Below are positions 32,644-37,242 of a stretch of 37,242 nucleotides of DNA, piece after piece. The notes under the pieces are model-generated. The model saw only the letters and a list, made by a program, of their open reading frames with translations, did not search any database and had not been told where the DNA came from. Source of the DNA: Ferrovibrio sp. (lineage in GTDB: Bacteria > Pseudomonadota > Alphaproteobacteria > Ferrovibrionales > Ferrovibrionaceae). Each line of letters starts with the position of its first letter. Position 1 is the stretch's first letter. The stretch is taken from assembly GCF_002796975.1 (NCBI RefSeq), contig NZ_PEKV01000017.1:1-37242 (forward strand), read 5' to 3'. The position numbers and the translations under genes are program-made.

Positions 32644-32880
32644 ATGGCGACCAATGCGGTCAACGACGTCTCGGTGGAAATCTCGGTGGTGCTGGGCAAG
32701 GCCACCATGCCGATCCACCAGGTGCTGAAAGTCGGCCGCGGCGCCGTCATCGAGCTGGACGCCAGCGTGGATGACCATGCCTGGATCTTCGCCAACAACA
32801 AGCTGATCGCCCGCGGCGAGATCGTGATTTCCGGCGAGAAGGTCGCCGTCTCGATCACCGACACGATGTCCGAAGACTGA
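32644..32880 (+). CDS. Stand-alone FliN-like SpoA-domain protein
   Basis: A 78-aa protein consisting of little more than one SpoA (FliN/FliM C-terminal) domain: VSVEISVVLGKATMPIHQVL, then KVGRGAVIELD, then LIARGEIVISGEKVAVSITD. In flagellated bacteria FliN forms the lower C-ring of the switch complex; alphaproteobacterial FliN can be this short. No other flagellar gene is in the window, so it may be the motor protein encoded apart from its cluster, or a separate regulator. The start is ATG 32644 with AGGAAGG (32631-32637) 6 nt upstream; the frame from 32608 lacks a ribosome site. Confidence 0.82.
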   Translation: MATNAVNDVSVEISVVLGKATMPIHQVLKVGRGAVIELDASVDDHAWIFANNKLIARGEIVISGEKVAVSITDTMSED

Positions 32881-32920
32881 CCGGACGATTAAAGCTGCGT
32901 TTTTAAGGCCTTGTGCGGCC

Positions 32921-32949
32921 TTGAATACCCCGGCGGGATTTGCTATTCC
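32921..32949 (+). promoter_or_regulatory. Candidate promoter of tRNA-Leu
   Basis: TTGAAT (32921-32926), a 17-bp spacer and TATTCC (32944-32949), followed by a G+C-rich discriminator, about 12 bp before the predicted start. The AAGGCC-N6-GGCCTT hairpin (32905-32922) just upstream may end the FliN-like transcript. Confidence 0.5.
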
Positions 32950-32967
32950 CCCGCGTCGCCCGAAAAT

Positions 32968-33054
32968 GCGGTCGTGGCGGAATTGGTAGACGCGCAGCCT
33001 TGAGGTGGCTGTGGCCGAAAGGCCGTGAAAGTTCGAGTCTTTTCGACCGCACCA
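32968..33054 (+). tRNA. tRNA-Leu (GAG)
   Basis: Class II tRNA of 87 nt with encoded CCA. Acceptor GCGGTCG pairs with CGACCGC; the anticodon stem CAGCC/GGCTG encloses the loop TTGAGGT (anticodon GAG); the long variable arm has GGCC-GAAA-GGCC; the T-loop is TTCGAGT. All stems pair well. Confidence 0.96.
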
Positions 33055-33179
33055 TTCGAAACCTCTCCAGGGTCCGGGCGTCCCACTTTCATCGCAGGAC
33101 GGGCTGTTGTAAGCCTGATTGCCCCGGCGGCATGTGCTTCGCTGTCGCCCCTGATCGTACTGATCCTGCGAGAGTTTTG

Positions 33180-35477
33180 ATGACATCCGATCTCGACCGC
33201 GCGGCCCTGGAATACCACCGGCTGCCGAAGCCGGGTAAGCTCGAAATCACCCCGACCAAGCCGCTCGGTACCCAGCGCGACCTGGCGCTCGCCTACAGCC
33301 CCGGCGTCGCCGCCGCCTGCAATGCCATCAAGGACGATCCGGCCCAGGCCGCCGAGCTGACCGCGCGCGGCAACTTGATCGGCGTGATCTCCAACGGCAC
33401 CGCCGTGCTCGGCCTCGGCAATATCGGGCCTCTCGCGTCCAAGCCCGTCATGGAAGGCAAGGCGGTGCTATTCAAGAAGTTCGCCGGCATCGACGTCTTC
33501 GACATCGAGGTCAACGAAACCGATCCCGACAAGCTGGTGCAGATCATCGCGGCGCTCGAGCCGACCTTCGGCGGCATCAACCTGGAAGACATCAAGTCGC
33601 CGGAATGTTTCGTGGTCGAGCGCGCGCTGCGCCAGAAGATGAAGATCCCGGTCTTCCACGACGACCAGCATGGCACGGCGATCACCGTGGCGGCTGCGGT
33701 GCTGAACGGCCTGCGCGTGGTCGGCAAGAAGATGGAAGATGTTCGACTAGTGGCCAGCGGCGCCGGCGCTGCGGCGCTCGCCTGCCTCGACCTTCTGGTC
33801 GAACTGGGCATCAAGAAGGAGAATATCGTCGTCAGCGACATCGTCGGCGTGGTCTATGAAGGCCGCACCGAGCAGATGGATGAGTTCAAGGCGCGCTATG
33901 CGCGGCCGACCAACCACCGCACGCTGAGCGACGCGATCAGCGGCGCCGATGTCTTCCTCGGGCTTTCGGCCGCCAATGTGCTGAAGCCGGAAATGGTCGA
34001 GAAGATGGGGCCGAAGCCGCTGATTCTCGCGCTGGCCAATCCCTCGCCGGAAATCCTGCCGGAAGCGGCCAAGGCTGTACGTCCCGATGCGATCCTGGCC
34101 ACGGGGCGGTCTGATTATCCCAACCAGGTCAACAACGTGCTGTGCTTCCCGTTCCTGTTCCGCGGCGCGCTGGATGTCGGCGCCACCACGATCAACACGG
34201 AGATGGAACTGGCCGCGGTGCGCGCCATCGCCGATCTCGCCATGGCGGAAATCTCCGACGTGGTTGCGCGCGCCTATGGCAACGACGAAGACCTGAGCTT
34301 CGGCCCGGAATACTTCATCCCGAAGCCCTTCGATCCGCGCCTGATCCTGCAGATCGCGCCCGCCGTCGCCCAGGCGGCGATGGACAGCGGCGTGGCGACG
34401 CGCCCGATCGCCGACATGGATGCCTATCGCCACAGCCTGGAGCGCTTCGTTTATCGCACCGGCTTCGTGATGCGGCCGACATTCGAGCGCGCCAAGCGCA
34501 AGCCGATGCGCCTGATCTATGCCGAGGGCGAGGATGAGCGCGTGCTGCGTGCCGCCCAGATCGTGCTGGACGACAAGGTGGCGGTGCCGACCCTGATCGG
34601 CCGCCGCGCCGTGGTGGAAAAGCGCATCGAAAAGCTCGGCCTGCGCCTGAAAATCGGCACCAATGTGGAACTGATCGACCCCGAGCGCGACGACCGCTAT
34701 CACGAATACTGGACCGGTTATCTGGCGCTGATGAACCGCAAGGGCGTGGCGCCCGACGATGCCCGCATCATGATCCGCACCAATACCACGGTGATTGCCG
34801 CCATGGCGGTGCAGCGCGGCGAGGCGGATGCGATGCTTTGCGGCGCGGTCGGCCAGTACGACCAGCATCTGCCGCATATCCAGGATGTGATCGGTCTGCG
34901 CAGCGGTGTGGCGCTGGCCGCAGCCATGCAGCTGCTGGTGCTGCCGCAGGGCATGCTGTTCATCACCGACACCAATGTCAGCCTAGATCCCACCGCCGAT
35001 GAGATCGTGGCGATCACGCAGATCGCGGCCGATGAAGTGCGCCGTTTCGGCCTGGTGCCGAAGATAGCACTGGTGTCGCACTCCAATTTCGGCACCTCGT
35101 CGTCGCCGTCGGCGCAGAAGATGCGCGAGGCAACTCACCGCCTGCACCAGCTGATGCCCGATGTGGAGATCGAAGGCGAGATGAAGGCCGATGCCGCCGT
35201 CTCGGAAGCGATCCGCGAGAAGCTGATGCCCGGCAACGGCCTGAAGGGCAGTGCCAATCTGCTGGTGATGCCGAATCAGGATGCCGCCAATATCTCGGCC
35301 AATCTGGTGCGCCAGATGGAGCAGGGCTTCTATGTCGGTCCGATCCTGATGGGCATGGCCAAGTCGGCGCATATCGTGTCGCGCAATGTCACCGTGCGCG
35401 GCCTGGTCAATATGAGCGCCGTCGCCGTGGTGGATGCGCAGGACCATGCCGAAGGCCTGATGGGACGCGGCGCCTGA
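33180..35477 (+). CDS. maeB: NADP-dependent malic enzyme with phosphotransacetylase-like C-terminus
   Basis: Oxidative decarboxylation of malate to pyruvate and CO2 with NADP+, linking the TCA cycle to gluconeogenesis and NADPH supply. The 765-aa protein is the two-domain MaeB type. The malic domain (1 to about 430) includes [23 protein letters not shown], and [10 protein letters not shown] with divalent metal ligands; the C-terminal part (about 435-765) is phosphotransacetylase-like and is regulatory, not catalytic, in characterised MaeB. The ATG at 33180 is chosen with GAGAG about 5 nt upstream; the frame open to 32940 runs through tRNA-Leu and is not coding. It converges with lysR, 4 bp apart. 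Confidence 0.95.
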   Translation: MTSDLDRAALEYHRLPKPGKLEITPTKPLGTQRDLALAYSPGVAAACNAIKDDPAQAAELTARGNLIGVISNGTAVLGLGNIGPLASKPVMEGKAVLFKKFAGIDVFDIEVNETDPDKLVQIIAALEPTFGGINLEDIKSPECFVVERALRQKMKIPVFHDDQHGTAITVAAAVLNGLRVVGKKMEDVRLVASGAGAAALACLDLLVELGIKKENIVVSDIVGVVYEGRTEQMDEFKARYARPTNHRTLSDAISGADVFLGLSAANVLKPEMVEKMGPKPLILALANPSPEILPEAAKAVRPDAILATGRSDYPNQVNNVLCFPFLFRGALDVGATTINTEMELAAVRAIADLAMAEISDVVARAYGNDEDLSFGPEYFIPKPFDPRLILQIAPAVAQAAMDSGVATRPIADMDAYRHSLERFVYRTGFVMRPTFERAKRKPMRLIYAEGEDERVLRAAQIVLDDKVAVPTLIGRRAVVEKRIEKLGLRLKIGTNVELIDPERDDRYHEYWTGYLALMNRKGVAPDDARIMIRTNTTVIAAMAVQRGEADAMLCGAVGQYDQHLPHIQDVIGLRSGVALAAAMQLLVLPQGMLFITDTNVSLDPTADEIVAITQIAADEVRRFGLVPKIALVSHSNFGTSSSPSAQKMREATHRLHQLMPDVEIEGEMKADAAVSEAIREKLMPGNGLKGSANLLVMPNQDAANISANLVRQMEQGFYVGPILMGMAKSAHIVSRNVTVRGLVNMSAVAVVDAQDHAEGLMGRGA

Positions 35478-35481
35478 GATT

Positions 35482-36369
35482 TTAGTGGCCGAGAACGGCG
35501 CGGTCCGTGGCCGCGTCCCAGTCGTGGCCGGCGGCGAAATCGCGCAGCTGGCCCAGCGCAACATGCGCGTCGTCGCGCCAGCGCAGGCCGATGCGATGCA
35601 TGTCGCGTAGTTCGGGCAGAGTGAGCGTCGCCACTGTGTCGCTCGCCAGCCAGTGCGGCAGCAGCGCGACGCCGATGCCGGCCTCCACCAGCGCCAGCAG
35701 AGCCGCATCGCTTTCGGCCCGGCCGATGATGCGCGGACGCACATTCAGTCCGTCGAACAGCCTCTCGGCCGCCGGCATGATCTCGGCCTGGGGGCGGATT
35801 ACGAAAGGCTGGTCCTGCAAATCTGAAATCCGTGCGCTGCTGCGCCGCGCCAGCGGATGCTTGGGCGGTACAGCGAGCAGGTAGCGCTGGCGGAACAGCG
35901 TCAGGCTGTGCTCATCACTTTCATCTCCCAGCGGCAGGATCGCCGCATCGATGCGGCCGAGATCAAGCCGGCGCGTCAGCGTGGCCGCCGGTGCTTCGAG
36001 AATCTCCAGCGCCACATCGGGATGGGCCGAGGCGAAGCTGCCGAGCAGGGCGGTCAGTCGCTGCTGCGGCAGGCCGGGAATGTAGCCGAGCCGCAGGCGC
36101 AGTTTGGTCGGCCGGCCTTCCTGGCGCAGTTCGCGCCGCGCCGCTGTCCATTCCTGCAGCAGCAGTCGGGCTCGGGGCAAGAAACGTGCGCCGGCGGGAG
36201 TCAGTTGCGGCGTGCGGCTGCGCTCGAACAGGCTGGCGCCCAGCGACTCTTCCAGCCGCTTGATCCCGGCCGAGAGGGTCGGCTGGGTGACGTTGGCGCG
36301 CTCGGCCCCGCGGGTGAAGCTGCCGGTTTCGGCCACGGCCATGAAATAGCGGATCAGGGTCAGGTTCAT
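35482..36369 (-). CDS. LysR-family transcriptional regulator
   Basis: A 295-aa regulator: N-terminal winged helix (about 1-60, YFMAVAETGSFTRGAERANVTQPTLSAGI as the typical helix-turn-helix) and a periplasmic-binding-protein-like effector domain (about 90-295). It is divergent from a thioesterase gene with a 109-bp gap containing a T-N11-A site, the usual arrangement in which LysR activates the divergent gene and represses itself. The effector is unknown; it may relate to an acyl-CoA or aromatic acid given the two thioesterases downstream. It ends 4 bp from the maeB stop, a convergent pair with no terminator between. Confidence 0.94.
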   Translation of the reverse strand: MNLTLIRYFMAVAETGSFTRGAERANVTQPTLSAGIKRLEESLGASLFERSRTPQLTPAGARFLPRARLLLQEWTAARRELRQEGRPTKLRLRLGYIPGLPQQRLTALLGSFASAHPDVALEILEAPAATLTRRLDLGRIDAAILPLGDESDEHSLTLFRQRYLLAVPPKHPLARRSSARISDLQDQPFVIRPQAEIMPAAERLFDGLNVRPRIIGRAESDAALLALVEAGIGVALLPHWLASDTVATLTLPELRDMHRIGLRWRDDAHVALGQLRDFAAGHDWDAATDRAVLGH

Positions 36370-36386
36370 CGATCATAGAAAAACCC

Positions 36387-36399
36387 TATCCGACTGATA
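36387..36399. promoter_or_regulatory. Candidate LysR binding site (T-N11-A)
   Basis: TATC-CGACT-GATA is an inverted repeat with the exact LysR-box form T-N11-A, 17 bp upstream of the lysR start and 79 bp upstream of the divergent thioesterase start. The surrounding 36370-36420 is AT-rich and probably holds both promoters. Confidence 0.6.
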
Positions 36400-36478
36400 A
36401 AAACAATCGATTTTCTCTATTCAACTTTCCACGCTATCACGGCAGGCAGAGGAAACCGGCCGGAAGGGGCTGCCAGCC

Positions 36479-36931
36479 ATGACCGAGAAATACATCGAAA
36501 CGCTCCGCATGATGACGCAGGCCTGGCAATGCGACCATCTGGGCCACGTGAATGTCAGCTTCTACATGGGCTGGCTGGGCGATGCCGCTTTTGCCATGGG
36601 CGCCATGCATGGCTGGCCGCGCGAGCAGATGCTGGCCGAACAGGCGGGCGTTGCTGCGGTGAAGGCCGAAGTCGATTACCAGGCCGAACTGCGCGGCGGC
36701 GACATGGTGCGGATGGAAAGCACGGTCGAAAGCATTGCTGAACGCAAGATCGTGTTTCGCCACCGCCTGATCCGCGTCGGCGATGAGAAGCTGGCGATGA
36801 CCGCGCGGCTGACCGGTGTTTGCATCGATCTGGTGAAGCGCCGCTCGCGGCCGTTTCCGCAGAATTTTGTGGCGCGTATCGTCGAGACATTCGGCATCAA
36901 GCCGGTCGCGCCAAAGGAGGCTGCAGCGTGA
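36479..36931 (+). CDS. Hotdog-fold acyl-CoA thioesterase (4HBT family)
   Basis: A 150-aa single-hotdog thioesterase. The motif CDHLGHVNVSFYMGW corresponds to the D-x-x-GHVN-x-x-x-Y active-site loop of 4-hydroxybenzoyl-CoA thioesterases (D in position 19). It would hydrolyse an acyl- or aroyl-CoA. GGAAGGGG precedes the ATG. Its TGA overlaps the GTG of the next gene, so the two thioesterases are coupled and probably form an operon controlled by the divergent LysR. Confidence 0.88.
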   Translation: MTEKYIETLRMMTQAWQCDHLGHVNVSFYMGWLGDAAFAMGAMHGWPREQMLAEQAGVAAVKAEVDYQAELRGGDMVRMESTVESIAERKIVFRHRLIRVGDEKLAMTARLTGVCIDLVKRRSRPFPQNFVARIVETFGIKPVAPKEAAA

Positions 36932-37242
36932 ATATGGTGACTGAGTTCAAGCCCGCCGACCCCGGTTTCGAGGCTCGCGTGCGCGACAGTTTCAACCGCC
37001 AGCCGGCCATGCATCTGATCGGCGCGGTGCTGACCACGGTGAAGCCGGGCCTCTGCGAGGTGGAAATGCCGCGCAAGCCGGAGGTGACCCAGCAGCATGG
37101 CTTCGTTCACGGCGGCATCGTCGGCATGATCGCGGATTCGGCGGCCGGCTATGCCGCCTACAGCCTGTTTCCGGCCGACGCCACGGTGCTGACGGTGGAA
37201 TACAAGATGAACCTGATGGCGCCGGCCGACGGCGACCGCATG
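36928..37242 (+). CDS. PaaI-type thioesterase (3' end cut)
   Basis: The frame is open from GTG 36928 to the window end (105 codons). The start is supported by GGAGG (36916-36920) 7 nt upstream; ATG 36934 is a less well spaced alternative. It is a hotdog-fold domain of the PaaI kind: QQHGFVHGGIVGMIADSAAG is the helix-cap motif (HGG..G..AD), with the active-site Asp, and VEYKMNLMAPA follows. Probably hydrolyses acyl-CoA. The second thioesterase in the LysR-linked pair; completion lies beyond the window. Confidence 0.85.
   Translation, partial: MNMVTEFKPADPGFEARVRDSFNRQPAMHLIGAVLTTVKPGLCEVEMPRKPEVTQQHGFVHGGIVGMIADSAAGYAAYSLFPADATVLTVEYKMNLMAPADGDRM

Noticed and set aside
32940..33179. N-terminal extension of maeB
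   Set aside because: This open stretch contains tRNA-Leu, so it cannot be coding for MaeB; ATG 33180 gives the usual N-terminus.

Overview
The window looks like the chromosome of a high-G+C alphaproteobacterium, most likely from the Rhodospirillales or a neighbouring order. This is inferred from gene order (trkA, a class IV aminotransferase, hfq, hflX), from family content (PAS_5-type protein, a small DUF4170-like protein, compact FliN-like protein, Bug-type binding protein) and from codon use. No single marker fixes the genus.

Layout. Positions 1-12741 are mostly core genes on the plus strand: the end of trkA, a D-amino-acid-type transaminase, hfq-hflX, two tandem inositol-monophosphatase-family genes (the second lacks a metal ligand), gyrA, and a tight run coaD, exported cyclophilin, cytoplasmic cyclophilin, queA, tgt. 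A 33-codon membrane ORF abuts tgt. Positions 12754-16776 hold small poorly known genes around tRNA-Lys(UUU). Positions 16767-22032 hold an SDR oxidoreductase facing a fluoroacetate-dehalogenase-like hydrolase, then overlapping DUF502, cytochrome P450 and M81 peptidase genes.

Positions 22117-25060 form a divergent module (Bug/TctC binding protein; TetR regulator plus Rieske oxygenase). It has a palindromic operator candidate in the middle and a REP-like inverted pair just outside each end, so it looks like a discrete uptake and oxidation unit. After acylphosphatase, a Rossmann protein, a secreted protein of unknown function and a YciI-like protein comes a minus-strand arsenic operon (31302 down to 27792): arsR, a flavoprotein monooxygenase with a cysteine-rich tail, an MFS transporter, and an arsC reading frame broken by a one-base shift. 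ArsR probably controls it through two related TTCG-W-CGAA palindromes.

Upstream of arsR, on the other strand, a small two-helix membrane protein is preceded by an unusual non-coding block: a tandem 14-bp repeat followed by five ATAAG boxes at 10-11 bp spacing. The rest (31839-37242) holds lipB, a stand-alone FliN-like SpoA protein, tRNA-Leu(GAG), maeB, and a LysR regulator divergent from two hotdog thioesterases, the second cut by the window end.

The best candidates for something undescribed are the helically phased ATAAG array, the Cys-tailed flavoprotein ars operon, the degenerate second IMPase, and the tgt-coupled micro-ORF. All functional statements are homology or motif reading by eye; no search was run.
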